64,000 nt of DNA. Origin: Tepidicaulis sp002389665 (GTDB lineage: Bacteria > Pseudomonadota > Alphaproteobacteria > Parvibaculales > Parvibaculaceae). This document shows, piece by piece, positions 53,433-62,222 of the stretch. Position 1 is the first letter of the stretch. Each line of letters begins with the position of its first letter. The stretch covers positions 1,426,001 to 1,490,000 of the forward strand of contig NZ_OZ244942.1 in the NCBI RefSeq assembly GCF_965222285.1, read 5' to 3'. Both the position numbers and the translations under genes were made by a program. Below the pieces are notes generated by a model. It worked only from the letters and a program-made list of their open reading frames with translations, searched no databases and was not told the DNA's origin.

Positions 53433-53912
53433 TTAGCCGGCCTCAAAGGTGCCGGATTTACCGCCCGATTTATGCGTCAGGCGAATGTCGGTGATGCGCA
53501 TGCCCCGGTCCACCGCTTTCGCCATGTCGTAGATCGTCAGGCACGCAACATTGACGGCGGTCAGCGCTTCCATCTCGACGCCCGTCTGCCCGCTCACTTT
53601 CACCGTGGCGCTCACCTCGATGGCAGAGGCCTCCTTGTCGGCTTCAAGTTCGACGGAGACTTTGGAAAGCATCAAGGGATGGCAGAGCGGAATGAGGTCC
53701 GCGGTCTTTTTCGCCGCCATGATCCCGGCAAGGCGCGCGATCTCGATGACGTTTCCCTTGGTGATCTTGTTGTCGAGAATGAGGGCAAGCGTTTCCGGTG
53801 CCATTTCGATGCGCCCTTTGGCGGTTGCGGTGCGCTGCGTCACATCCTTGGCCGAAACATCGACCATATGCGCCGCGCCCTTGTCATCGAGATGGGAAAG
53901 CTTGCCCGCCAT
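53433..53912 (-). CDS. moaC: Cyclic pyranopterin monophosphate synthase
   Basis: Acts after MoaA in molybdenum cofactor synthesis. 159 residues, the normal size. Conserved residues are Lys52 and His78 in LIPLCHPL, GVEMEALTAV, and the C-terminal MRITDIRLTHKSGGKSG. It is separated by two bases from the acetyltransferase gene upstream. trpC-moaC-moeA-lexA is a recurring order in alphaproteobacteria. Confidence 0.97.
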   Translation of the reverse strand: MAGKLSHLDDKGAAHMVDVSAKDVTQRTATAKGRIEMAPETLALILDNKITKGNVIEIARLAGIMAAKKTADLIPLCHPLMLSKVSVELEADKEASAIEVSATVKVSGQTGVEMEALTAVNVACLTIYDMAKAVDRGMRITDIRLTHKSGGKSGTFEAG

Positions 53913-53914
53913 GC

Positions 53915-54424
53915 TTAAAGCTCCTTGCGCATAAAACAGCGCCGGTCGATGGGAAGGCCGCTTTCTTCTTCATGCGCATGAATGATGAAGAAGGCCGGCG
54001 ACCAGTCCTCCCGCTCTACCACCGAAAATCCCTGGCGGCCATAATAAGGCGCATTCCAGGGCACGTCCGTGAAGGTGGAAAGCGTCACCGCCGGTTTGCC
54101 GAGGGCTTTGGCCCAGTCGGAAACGGCGCCGATAAGCCTCCCTCCGAGCCCTTGCCGGCCATGGGCGGTATCGACGGAAATTTCATGGATGAAGACCGAA
54201 TGGTCGAGCGGCGCGGACATGGCAAAACCGGCCAGCGCGCCGTCTTCCGCCTCGGCCACGAAACAGCCTTTGGCCCGCACGAAGGCGGCCGCCATTTCCG
54301 GTTCCATGAATTTATGCGAAAGATGCCCCATGCCGACGGTCTTGAAGAGCTGTCCCGCCGCCACCTCGACGGGGCCGAGAGCGGGAACATCGTCAAGTGT
54401 GGCAAGGCGAATTTCGTAGCTCAT
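53915..54424 (-). CDS. GNAT family N-acetyltransferase
   Basis: 169 residues. The acetyl-CoA-binding motif A is clear in EISVDTAHGRQGLGGRLIGA (about residues 84-103), preceded by a beta-strand reading VFIH and followed by the motif-B-like NAPYYGRQGF. The substrate is unknown. The N-terminus (YEIRLATLDDVPALGPVE) is typical of small-molecule or protein acetyltransferases. It sits between trpC and moaC, two bases from moaC, which suggests shared transcription rather than shared function. Confidence 0.85.
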   Translation of the reverse strand: MSYEIRLATLDDVPALGPVEVAAGQLFKTVGMGHLSHKFMEPEMAAAFVRAKGCFVAEAEDGALAGFAMSAPLDHSVFIHEISVDTAHGRQGLGGRLIGAVSDWAKALGKPAVTLSTFTDVPWNAPYYGRQGFSVVEREDWSPAFFIIHAHEEESGLPIDRRCFMRKEL

Positions 54425-54428
54425 CGGG

Positions 54429-55235
54429 TCAGGCTCTCATTTCTTGCCTATGCAGCAATGTGCGCGTCGCCTGTTCCACATCCGCCTGACGCATCAGGCT
54501 TTCCCCGATCAAAAAGCTGTTCACGCCGCAAGCGGAAAGCATGGCAAGATCAGCGGGCGTGTTGAGGCCGCTTTCCCCGACAATCAGTTTGCCTTTGGGG
54601 ACAAAGGGTACGAGACGCTTTGTCGTCTCCAATGTCGTCTCAAAGGTCTTCAAATTCCGGTTATTGATGCCGAGCAGCGGCGAGGAAAGCGCGCCTGCGC
54701 GTTCCAGCTCTTCCTCGTTATGCACTTCCACCAGCACGTCCATGTCATAGCCGTGGGCGGCGCTTTCGAGTTCGAGCGCCTGTGCGTCGCTGACCGCCGC
54801 CATGATGATGAGAATGCAATCCGCGCCCAGCGCCCGCGCCTCGGCCACCTGATAGGTGTCGTACATGAAATCCTTGCGGATGACGGGCAGGGCGGTTGCC
54901 GCGCGGGCAGCGACGAGATATTCCGGCGCGCCCTGAAAGGATGGCGTGTCGGTGAGAATGGAAAGACAGGCCGCCCCGCCTTTTTCATAAGCCTTGGCAA
55001 GTTCCGGCGGGTTGAAGTCCTCGCGGATAAGGCCTTTGGACGGGCTTGCCTTCTTGATCTCGGCAATCAGCCCGTAGCGCCCTTGCGCTTCCGTCTTCTG
55101 CAGCGCCTTGTAAAAACCGCGCACCGGCGATTGGCTTTCGATCTCCACTTCAAGCGCGCTCAAGGGTTTGGCCGCTTTCGCTGCCTTGATCTCTTCCAGC
55201 TTATAGGCGCCGATGCGCTCCAGAATATCGCTCAT
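54429..55235 (-). CDS. trpC: Indole-3-glycerol-phosphate synthase
   Basis: Closes the indole ring in tryptophan synthesis. 268 residues, (beta/alpha)8 barrel, monofunctional (no fused TrpF). Catalytic segments are AEIKKASPSKG (Glu59, Lys61), PVIRKDFMYDTYQV, EVHNEEELERA, GINNRNLKTFE and VGESGLNTPADL. The start overlaps the trpD stop by four bases (ATGA). Confidence 0.97.
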   Translation of the reverse strand: MSDILERIGAYKLEEIKAAKAAKPLSALEVEIESQSPVRGFYKALQKTEAQGRYGLIAEIKKASPSKGLIREDFNPPELAKAYEKGGAACLSILTDTPSFQGAPEYLVAARAATALPVIRKDFMYDTYQVAEARALGADCILIIMAAVSDAQALELESAAHGYDMDVLVEVHNEEELERAGALSSPLLGINNRNLKTFETTLETTKRLVPFVPKGKLIVGESGLNTPADLAMLSACGVNSFLIGESLMRQADVEQATRTLLHRQEMRA

Positions 55236-56254
55236 GGCTCAAGCTCGTTCGATACGGCGACGAGACGCTTCAGTGCCTCTTTCGCCCGGCCTTCATCGAT
55301 GGATGCGGCGGCCATGGCAACGCCTTCTTTCAGGTTTTGCGCTTTCCCGGCAACGATCAATCCCGCCGCGCTGTTGATGAGCACGATATCGCGGTAAGCG
55401 CCGGGTGCCCCGTCGAGGAGGCGCGTCAGCGCGCCGGCATTCTCCGCCGGATCGCCGCCTTTCAGCGCTTCGGGGTCGGCTGGCGGCAGGCCCGCCTCTT
55501 CCGGCGTCACGGTGAAGCGGCGCACCTTGCCGTCTTTCAGTTCCGCCACATGCGTCGGGCCCGTGGTGGTGATTTCATCGAGCCCGTCCGAGCCATGCAC
55601 GACCCAGACATGTTCCGAGCCGAGTTTCTTGAGCACATGGGCCAGCGGCTCCACCCATTTTTCGGCAAAGACGCCCATCAGCTGGCGCTTTGCGCCTGCC
55701 GGGTTGGACAGCGGGCCCATCAGATTGAAAATCGTCCGTGTGCCGAGTTCCACGCGCACCGGGCCCACATGTTTCATCGCGGCATGATGATAGGCGGCGA
55801 ACATGAAGCCGATGCCGCTCTCCTCGATGCAGCGGCTGATATGGGCGGGCGGAATGTCGAGTTTGACGCCGAGCTTTTCCAAGACTTCCGACGAGCCGGA
55901 GCGCGAGGAGAGCGCCTTGTTGCCATGCTTGGCAATGGGCACGCCGCAGCCGGCAAGGACGAAGGACACGGCGGTTGAAATGTTGTAGGTGCCGGAGGCG
56001 TCACCCCCTGTCCCGCAAGTGTCGATGGCACCTTCCGGCGCTTTCACATGTGTCGCCTTGGCGCGCATGATCGCGGCGCCCGCCGCAATTTCTTCCACCG
56101 TTTCCCCGCGCACCCGCAGCGCCATCAGAAAGGCGCCGATCTGCGCCGGGGTCAGCGCGCCCGTCATCATCGCCTCGAAGGCGACCGTCGCTTCGTCTGT
56201 GGTCAGGGGATGGGCGTCGGCGACTTTCGCGATCAGCGCTTTGAAATCCGTCAT
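55232..56254 (-). CDS. trpD: Anthranilate phosphoribosyltransferase
   Basis: Transfers ribose phosphate from PRPP to anthranilate. 340 residues. The PRPP-binding motif CGTGGD is at 80-85, followed by GTYNISTAVSFVLAG and KHGNKALSSRSGS. The C-terminal half contains VVHGSDGLDEITTTGPT. Translationally coupled to trpC; 41 bases after trpG. Confidence 0.97.
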   Translation of the reverse strand: MTDFKALIAKVADAHPLTTDEATVAFEAMMTGALTPAQIGAFLMALRVRGETVEEIAAGAAIMRAKATHVKAPEGAIDTCGTGGDASGTYNISTAVSFVLAGCGVPIAKHGNKALSSRSGSSEVLEKLGVKLDIPPAHISRCIEESGIGFMFAAYHHAAMKHVGPVRVELGTRTIFNLMGPLSNPAGAKRQLMGVFAEKWVEPLAHVLKKLGSEHVWVVHGSDGLDEITTTGPTHVAELKDGKVRRFTVTPEEAGLPPADPEALKGGDPAENAGALTRLLDGAPGAYRDIVLINSAAGLIVAGKAQNLKEGVAMAAASIDEGRAKEALKRLVAVSNELEP

Positions 56255-56295
56255 GGGGTCTTCTTTACTTCAGGTCGGTCCGGCTCGGCGTAAGC

Positions 56296-56886
56296 TTAGA
56301 CGGTTTCGGCAATGGCAATCCCGGCAAGCTCGAGGAAGTTGCGCAAAATATCGTGCCCGTGCTGGGAAGCGATGCTTTCCGGGTGGAACTGCACGCCGTG
56401 AATGGGCAGCTCCTTATGCTGCACGCCCATGATGACGCCGTCATTGGTCTTCGCGGTGACTTCCAGGCAGTCCGGCAGGCTTTCGGGCTCAATGGTCAGC
56501 GAATGATAGCGCGTTACCTCGAGCGGGCTCGGCAGCCCGGCAAAGACGCCTTTGCCCGTGTGATGAACGGGCGAGATCTTGCCATGCATGGGCGAGGGCG
56601 CGCGCACGATCTTCGCGCCGAAGGCCTGGCCGATTGCCTGATGGCCGAGGCAGACACCGAAAATCGGCAAGGTCCCGGCAGCCGATTTGATGAGATCGAG
56701 ACAGATGCCCGCCTGATCCGGATCGCAAGGTCCCGGCGAAATCATGATGCCCTGCGGCTTCAGCGCCAGCGCGTCGCGCACCGACAGCGTGTCGTTCCGG
56801 CGCACTTCGGTTTCGACCCCCAGATCGCCGAGAAAATGCACCAGATTGTAGGTGAAGCTGTCGTAATTATCGATCAGCAGGAGCAT
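56296..56886 (-). CDS. trpG: Anthranilate synthase glutamine amidotransferase component
   Basis: Supplies ammonia to TrpE. 196 residues, class I glutamine amidotransferase. The nucleophile is Cys79 in FGVCLGHQAIGQ; the catalytic His-Glu pair is in VQFHPESIAS. The N-terminus MLLLIDNYDSFTYNL is typical. It may also serve as the amidotransferase of p-aminobenzoate synthesis, a common dual use. First gene of the trpGDC group, with its own promoter upstream. Confidence 0.96.
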   Translation of the reverse strand: MLLLIDNYDSFTYNLVHFLGDLGVETEVRRNDTLSVRDALALKPQGIMISPGPCDPDQAGICLDLIKSAAGTLPIFGVCLGHQAIGQAFGAKIVRAPSPMHGKISPVHHTGKGVFAGLPSPLEVTRYHSLTIEPESLPDCLEVTAKTNDGVIMGVQHKELPIHGVQFHPESIASQHGHDILRNFLELAGIAIAETV

Positions 56887-56963
56887 GGGCGTACTCGCTC
56901 AGAATCAGTTGGGCCGGACCTCCGCAAAAGCGGCCAAATGCATATAGGGGCGGAAGGTTTCCG

Positions 56964-56993
56964 TTTATAGGTGCGCTCCATGGCCGGGCACAA
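56964..56993 (-). promoter_or_regulatory. Predicted promoter of trpG-trpD-trpC
   Basis: On the minus strand: TTGTGC (56993-56988), an 18-base spacer, TATAAA (56969-56964). The leader would be about 70 bases. It contains a CCGC-TTTT-GCGG hairpin but no visible Trp-rich leader peptide. The divergent deacetylase gene starts 104 bases away. Confidence 0.5.
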
Positions 56994-57096
56994 GGCGCTA
57001 AGGCGATTTTAAGTGTCATTGGGGTAAGAAATCCACAGATACCGCGCGGTGCGGCGCTTGCCGGATCGCCTCTAAATATGGTCTTATCCGCGTGAC

Positions 57097-58377
57097 ATGA
57101 CACAGTATATGGGGGCCACCCAGCCGGGGCAAAGGCGGCAGCCCGGGCCAAGTCTGAGGAGAACCAGCCGGCGTGCCGGACTGGCCCATGAGGCATTGCT
57201 TCTTGCCGCGCTGCTTTTCGCCGTGGGGCTCATCTCCGGGGCGGGGATCGGTCTTGCCCTTCCCGATGTGGCCATGGCCCTGGGGCTGAAGAAAGAAGGC
57301 CCCTCGCTTTCCGTGCCGCTGGCGCCCGGCCCGCAAGTCGCATCCGCCGATATTCTGCCGCTTCCCCGCGTCATCGAGCCTGCCAATGCGGTGGAGCCCG
57401 CCTTCCTCATTGCCGAGCCTCTGCGTCACCGCAAGGGTGATCTCGGCGGCCTTCGCTTCGCCGGTGTCGCTGGCGGCCCCGCGCAGTCGCTTGCCGAACC
57501 TTCCCCGGTGGAAGAACCCGCAGAACAGCAGATCGCTGCCGTCTTTGAAGACCGCCTGCCGGAAGGCGAACTTGTGACCGGTTCCGTCACCAAGACGGCA
57601 AGCGAACCGGCCGCCGCGCCAGTGGAAGAGCAACAGGTCGCGGCTCTTGCGCCGCCCGTCAAAGAGGCCATCGCAGACCCTGCGCCGCTTCTCGGGCCAG
57701 ATGCGCCGCAAATTTCCATCATCCTCGATGATCTGGGGCTGAATGCCGCCGCTGCCCGCCGCGCCATGAACCTGCCGAAACCAGTCACGCTTTCCTTTCT
57801 GCCTTATGGGGAGGCGACCTCGCGCCTTGCCGCCGAGGCGCGCGAGGCGGGCCATGAGGTCATGCTACATCTGCCCATGGAGCCGCTCGGCGAAGAAGAC
57901 CCCGGCCCCAAAGCGCTCACCACTGGCATGAGCCCGGCGGAGATCGAAGAGACGGTGCGCTACAACCTTGCCGCCTTCAGCGGCTATAGCGGCGTCAACA
58001 ACCACATGGGAAGCCGCTTCACAGAGGATGTGCGCGCGCTCATCCCCGTCATGCGGGTGCTGCGTGAGAAGGGGCTCTTTTTTGTGGACTCGCTGACAAG
58101 CGAGCGTTCCCGCGCCGGGGAAGTCGGGCGCATGGCGGGCGTGCCGGGCACGGCGCGCGATGTCTTTCTTGATCATGCCGAAGGGCCTGACCATCTGTTG
58201 CACCAGTTGCAGCTTCTGGAAGAAAAGGCGCGCAAAGAAGGCCGGGCCGTCGCCATCGCCCATCCCCACGATCTGACGCTGGAAATGCTCGATGTCTGGG
58301 TGCGCAGCCTGGCGGCCAAAGGCATCCGGCTTGTACCGGCGTCCGAAATCATCGCGCAGAACGCCGCGCGCGGCTAA
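57097..58377 (+). CDS. Divergent polysaccharide deacetylase family protein (YibQ-like)
   Basis: 426 residues. One N-terminal membrane anchor (LLLAALLFAVGLISGAGIGLAL, about residues 34-55), then a Pro/Ala/Glu-rich linker of about 130 residues, then the DUF610-type domain: ISIILDDLGLN, VTLSFLPYG, EVMLHLPMEP, GVNNHMGSRF and FVDSLTSERS. The divergent family keeps an Asp-Asp pair and histidines in deacetylase-like positions. The substrate is unknown; an envelope role is likely from the anchor and the family, which often accompanies murein hydrolase activators. It is oriented opposite to the flanking trp genes. Confidence 0.87.
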   Translation: MTQYMGATQPGQRRQPGPSLRRTSRRAGLAHEALLLAALLFAVGLISGAGIGLALPDVAMALGLKKEGPSLSVPLAPGPQVASADILPLPRVIEPANAVEPAFLIAEPLRHRKGDLGGLRFAGVAGGPAQSLAEPSPVEEPAEQQIAAVFEDRLPEGELVTGSVTKTASEPAAAPVEEQQVAALAPPVKEAIADPAPLLGPDAPQISIILDDLGLNAAAARRAMNLPKPVTLSFLPYGEATSRLAAEAREAGHEVMLHLPMEPLGEEDPGPKALTTGMSPAEIEETVRYNLAAFSGYSGVNNHMGSRFTEDVRALIPVMRVLREKGLFFVDSLTSERSRAGEVGRMAGVPGTARDVFLDHAEGPDHLLHQLQLLEEKARKEGRAVAIAHPHDLTLEMLDVWVRSLAAKGIRLVPASEIIAQNAARG

Positions 58378-58404
58378 ACGCTCTTTGTCCTGATTAGTTT
58401 TAAG

Positions 58405-59973
58405 TTACTGCCCGCGGCCCGTTTGCGAGGCAAAGCGCACCGCCTCTTCGGCGGCCCGGAAAAGCGCCTTCGCCTTGTTCACACTTTCCGTATATTCGCC
58501 TTCGGGGCTGGAATCGGCAACGACGCCGCCGCCCGCCTGCACATACATCTTGCCGTCTTTGACGATGGCCGTGCGCAGCACGATGCAGGTGTCCATGTTC
58601 CCGCCTGCCGAGAAATAACCGACGCAGCCGGCATAAGGCCCGCGCTTTTCAAGCTCAAGCTCGTCGATGATTTCCATCGCCCGCACCTTCGGCGCGCCCG
58701 AGACGGTGCCTGCCGGAAAACCGGCAATCAATGCGGAAATCGCATCATAACGCGCATCGTCGAGCTCGCCGCGCACATTCGAAACGATGTGAATGAGGTG
58801 CGATGTGTATTGCAGGGCGAATTGGTCGGTCACTTCCACCGTGCCGATCTTGGCGACGCGGCCCACATCGTTGCGCCCGAGATCGAGCAGCATCAAATGT
58901 TCGGCCCGCTCCTTGGGATCGGAAAGAAGATCGGCTTCGATGGCGGCATCTTCCGCGCGGTTTTCCCCGCGCCGGCGCGTGCCCGCAATGGGGCGGATCG
59001 TGACTTCGCCATCATGCACCTTCACCAGAATTTCCGGGCTCGAGCCGACGATGGAAAAGCCGTCGAAATTCAGGAAATAAAGGTAAGGCGAGGGGTTGAT
59101 ACGGCGCAGCGCCCGGTAAAGCGCGAAAGGCGGCAGATCGAACGGCGCCTCGAAGCGCTGGCTCAGCACGACCTGAAAGATGTCGCCGGCAAGGATATAT
59201 TCCTTCGCCTGTTCGACCATCGAAAAATACGTCTCTTTCGGCGTGTTGGAGGCAGGCTCGGGAATGGCCGCCGCGTCGGCGGCTTCCTCGACATGCGTCA
59301 ACGGGCGGTCGAAATTTTCGATCACCGCGTTCAGCCGCTCGCTGGCGCGCGCAAAGGCGGCTTTCGCATTCACCGAGCCGTCGGGGCGTACGGGCGTTAC
59401 CAGAATGACTTCGTCTTTGACGGAATCGAACACCGCAATCACCGTCGGGCGCACGAAAAGCCCGTCCGGCAAGCCGAGCGCATCCGGGTTCTCATCCGGC
59501 AGATGCTCCATCAGCCGCACGGCGTCATAGCCCAGATAGCCGAAAACCCCCGCCGCCATGGAAGGCAGGACCTCGGGAATGTCGAGCCGGCTTTCTTCCA
59601 GAAGTGCGCGCAGCGAGGCCAGCGTGTCCTCCGCGCAAGGCTCGAAGGCTTCCGCATCGAGCGCCGCCTTGCGGTTGATTTCCGCCTGATTGCCTTTGGA
59701 GCGCCAGATGATGTCCGGGTTCAGCCCGATAATTGAATAGCGCCCGCGCGTATCCCCGCCTTCCACCGATTCCAGCAGGAAGCTGTTCGGCGCGTTCGCC
59801 GTGATCTTCAGATAGGCGGAGACCGGTGTTTCCAGATCGGCAACGAGGCGCGTCCACACAAGCTGGGGTTTCCCGGCCTGATAGGTGGTCTCGAAGCTGC
59901 CGAAATCGGGTTCAATCATAACGGGCCGATGCGGGCAGACCCCGCATCCCTCATCTTCCAGTGTGGGCTTCAT
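58405..59973 (-). CDS. trpE: Anthranilate synthase component I
   Basis: Chorismate-utilising subunit; makes anthranilate with TrpG. 522 residues from the ATG at 59973. An in-frame ATG at 59919 (MIEPDFGSFETTY) matches the usual N-terminus better, and the extra 18 residues (with CGVC) may be leader. Neither start has a clear ribosome binding site. The tryptophan feedback motif LLES is near residue 67. The catalytic C-terminal region includes FQVVLSQRFEAPF, PIAGTRRRGE, LMLLDLGRNDVGRV, GTVSGAPKVRAMEI and GGVVADSSPEGEY. It is split from trpG by a divergent gene and follows ppiD by 44 bases. Confidence 0.95.
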   Translation of the reverse strand: MKPTLEDEGCGVCPHRPVMIEPDFGSFETTYQAGKPQLVWTRLVADLETPVSAYLKITANAPNSFLLESVEGGDTRGRYSIIGLNPDIIWRSKGNQAEINRKAALDAEAFEPCAEDTLASLRALLEESRLDIPEVLPSMAAGVFGYLGYDAVRLMEHLPDENPDALGLPDGLFVRPTVIAVFDSVKDEVILVTPVRPDGSVNAKAAFARASERLNAVIENFDRPLTHVEEAADAAAIPEPASNTPKETYFSMVEQAKEYILAGDIFQVVLSQRFEAPFDLPPFALYRALRRINPSPYLYFLNFDGFSIVGSSPEILVKVHDGEVTIRPIAGTRRRGENRAEDAAIEADLLSDPKERAEHLMLLDLGRNDVGRVAKIGTVEVTDQFALQYTSHLIHIVSNVRGELDDARYDAISALIAGFPAGTVSGAPKVRAMEIIDELELEKRGPYAGCVGYFSAGGNMDTCIVLRTAIVKDGKMYVQAGGGVVADSSPEGEYTESVNKAKALFRAAEEAVRFASQTGRGQ

Positions 59974-60012
59974 GTGCGTTACGGGCGGCTTTCTAGCAGA
60001 AATACCGCCCGT
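59928..60012 (-). promoter_or_regulatory. Two perfect stem-loops ahead of the conserved trpE start
   Basis: Read on the minus strand, ACGGGCGG pairs with CCGCCCGT (60012-60005, 59988-59981), with TTTCT-GCT-AGAAA stacked inside. Then GATGCGGG pairs with CCCGCATC (59948-59941, 59935-59928) around a 5-base loop. The first lies between ppiD and trpE. The second lies within the first codons of the longer trpE frame, nine bases before the ATG at 59919. No U-tract follows either, and no Trp-codon leader peptide is visible, so this is not a classical attenuator. Confidence 0.45.
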
Positions 60013-60017
60013 TGCAC

Positions 60018-61901
60018 TTAGTTTCCGATGATGCGGTTGATCAGGGTCTGGTTGACGCTGATGCCGTATTTCTCCTGCAGGGAAGCCACGAGCGTGCCGA
60101 CAACATCGTCCTGCGTCGTCTCCCGCAGCGTTTCTTCCAGTGAGGCGACGGCTTCCTTGTTGTCCGCCACGGCAGGGGTGCGCACATCCTTCACCTTCAT
60201 CAGCAGCAGGCTGTCGCCATAGCCGACGGAGCCGAAGGTGAACTTGCCTTCCGGCGTGCCGAAGAGATTGGCAACGGCAAAGCGCGAGAACGTCTCGTTG
60301 CTGGAACGGCGGGAAAGCGGCGGGGAGGTAAGCACCGCCCGGTCGAATTCCCCGGCAATCACCTCGAAAGGCTCACCGCCATTGCCCCGCGCCGAAAGGC
60401 TCTCGGCAAGTTCCACAAGCTCACCCCGGCGCTTTTCGCGCATCCACAGATCGACGACCTGATCGCGCACTTCCTCCAGCGGCTTGACGGCAGGCGCGTT
60501 CACGCCCGTCAGGTCGATCCAGTAATAGCCATCGTCTTCCGTCTCGATGGCGTCCACCTCTTCGCCTTCTTCCATGGTGAAGGCGGTTTCGAGCAGTTTG
60601 ACGAGATCGGGGACGTCGGCGGGCTCACCGTTCGCTTTCAGCCCGTCGCGCGTCACGCTCTCCACCCGTTCGAGCGGAATGCCGACCTGGGCGGCGATAT
60701 CAGCAAGCGGCACACCGGCGGCGCGTTCATCTTCTACCCGGTTATAGATATCGAAGACGTCCTGCACGGCTTGCTCTGAGGCGAGCTGCTTCGTCAGTTC
60801 CTCGCGCACATCGGCAAGCTTGGCGGGCTTTGCTGGGGTGACGGAGAGAACTTTGATGACGACGGGACCGAGTGCGCCGTCCAGCGGCTCGCTGACTTCG
60901 CCTTCTTTCAATGCGAAGGCGGCGTCTGCTACGTCCTTGCTCAGAAGATCGCCGCGCGTCAGATTCTCGCGCAGCACGTCTTCTTCGGAAAGGCCGGTGG
61001 GCGCCAGCACGTTTTCAAGCGTGTCGCCCTGGCGCAGGTTCGAGGCGGCTTTTTCCGCCGCTTCCATTTCCGCAAAGGGGATCTGGTAAAGCGTGCGCGT
61101 TTCCGGTTCGTCATATTGATCGCGGCGCTCTTCAAAGGCCTCCGCCAGGGCTTCCTCGCCGATCTCGATGGAAGCGGTGATGGTGTCCGGGCGGATTACC
61201 AGCACGTCGAAGCTGCGCGTTTCGGGCGTGGAGAAATTCGCCGCGGCCTTTTCATGCAACTCTTCGATTTCCTCTTCCGTCGGCGGTTCCGGATCGCTCG
61301 CCATGTCCGGTGTCAGGATGATGTATTCGGCCAGGCGCTTTTCATTGCGGTAGCCGTAGATCAGCTCCGTCAGCGCATCCGGCACATGGGTGCCCGAGAT
61401 CGCCGCGCTCAAAAGCTGGTCCCGTTCCAGGAACTCGCGCCGGTCGTTGATCATCGTCTGCTCGTCGATCCGGTTCTGCGCCAGAATAAGATCGAAGGTC
61501 TGCTGATCGAAGCGGTTGAAGGGCCCGTGAAAGCTCGGATCCTCGTAAATGTCCTTCGCCACGGTTTCGTCCGCGACCGCAAGGCCCATCTCTTCGACTT
61601 GCGCGTTGAGCGCGGCCATACCCACCAGCCGGGCGATCACTTGCCGGTCGAGCCCGTATTCGCGCCCTTCCACCGGGCCGATGGGGCGGCCCAGCCTGTC
61701 GGAAAGCTCTTCAAGCTGCTGCTGATATTCGAGCCGGAACCTATTGGCGGGAACTTCCTCGGTTCCGACTTCGGCGACCACATCGCTGCTATACCCGCGA
61801 AAGATATCCGCGACCCCCCAGACGGCGAAGCTGAGCGCAATAAGGCCGATGAAAATCATCCCAACCCAGCCGCTGGCGTTTTTACGTAACGTGTCGAGCA
61901 T
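60018..61901 (-). CDS. ppiD: PpiD/SurA-type periplasmic foldase (peptidylprolyl isomerase family)
   Basis: 627 residues anchored by one N-terminal membrane helix (GMIFIGLIALSFAVWGVADIF, about residues 14-34). The region after it (VGTEEVPANRFRLEYQQQLEEL) is the SurA/PpiD N-terminal chaperone domain. A central parvulin-like domain (around residues 250-360) looks degenerate and may lack isomerase activity. The protein would assist folding of exported proteins at the Sec exit. Upstream of trpE in the same direction, an arrangement common in alphaproteobacteria. Confidence 0.9.
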   Translation of the reverse strand: MLDTLRKNASGWVGMIFIGLIALSFAVWGVADIFRGYSSDVVAEVGTEEVPANRFRLEYQQQLEELSDRLGRPIGPVEGREYGLDRQVIARLVGMAALNAQVEEMGLAVADETVAKDIYEDPSFHGPFNRFDQQTFDLILAQNRIDEQTMINDRREFLERDQLLSAAISGTHVPDALTELIYGYRNEKRLAEYIILTPDMASDPEPPTEEEIEELHEKAAANFSTPETRSFDVLVIRPDTITASIEIGEEALAEAFEERRDQYDEPETRTLYQIPFAEMEAAEKAASNLRQGDTLENVLAPTGLSEEDVLRENLTRGDLLSKDVADAAFALKEGEVSEPLDGALGPVVIKVLSVTPAKPAKLADVREELTKQLASEQAVQDVFDIYNRVEDERAAGVPLADIAAQVGIPLERVESVTRDGLKANGEPADVPDLVKLLETAFTMEEGEEVDAIETEDDGYYWIDLTGVNAPAVKPLEEVRDQVVDLWMREKRRGELVELAESLSARGNGGEPFEVIAGEFDRAVLTSPPLSRRSSNETFSRFAVANLFGTPEGKFTFGSVGYGDSLLLMKVKDVRTPAVADNKEAVASLEETLRETTQDDVVGTLVASLQEKYGISVNQTLINRIIGN

Positions 61902-62047
61902 TGATAGGTCCCTGGTGTTGCCCCGCCCGGGCTGCCTTCAGGCTGGCCGGACGGATAGGTCGCCGGAAAGGGGTGAAGGGCCGCGCCCTCCAATCCGCAA
62001 TCAGGCCGTCATGTTCCCGCGTCAGAAAATCCCCCGCAAGGCCGGGC

Positions 62048-62076
62048 ATGATAGGGGCGGGCGTGAGCGGGTACAA
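62048..62076 (-). promoter_or_regulatory. Predicted sigma-70 promoter of ppiD-trpE
   Basis: On the minus strand: TTGTAC (62076-62071), a 17-base spacer, TATCAT (62053-62048). The leader to ppiD would be about 140 bases. The gap of 321 bases between ppiD and tpiA contains no gene. On the tpiA side only a weak pair (TTGGCC, 17 bases, TAAACG near 62098-62126) is seen. Confidence 0.5.
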
Positions 62077-62222
62077 GCTCTTGAGCCACTTAACCTATTG
62101 GCCTTTCTCCGGCGGTTTGCTAAACGGCGCGTGAGTAGAGTTTCAGGCAGAGTCGGGGCGCAGGCGCCGCTTCTGCGTTTCCCGTTCTATCATCCGTTTC
62201 AGCCTGAGGGGATAAGTTGACC

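Noticed and set aside
58378..58404. Terminator between the convergent deacetylase and trpE genes
   Set aside because: Only 27 bases with no stem and no T-tract on either strand.
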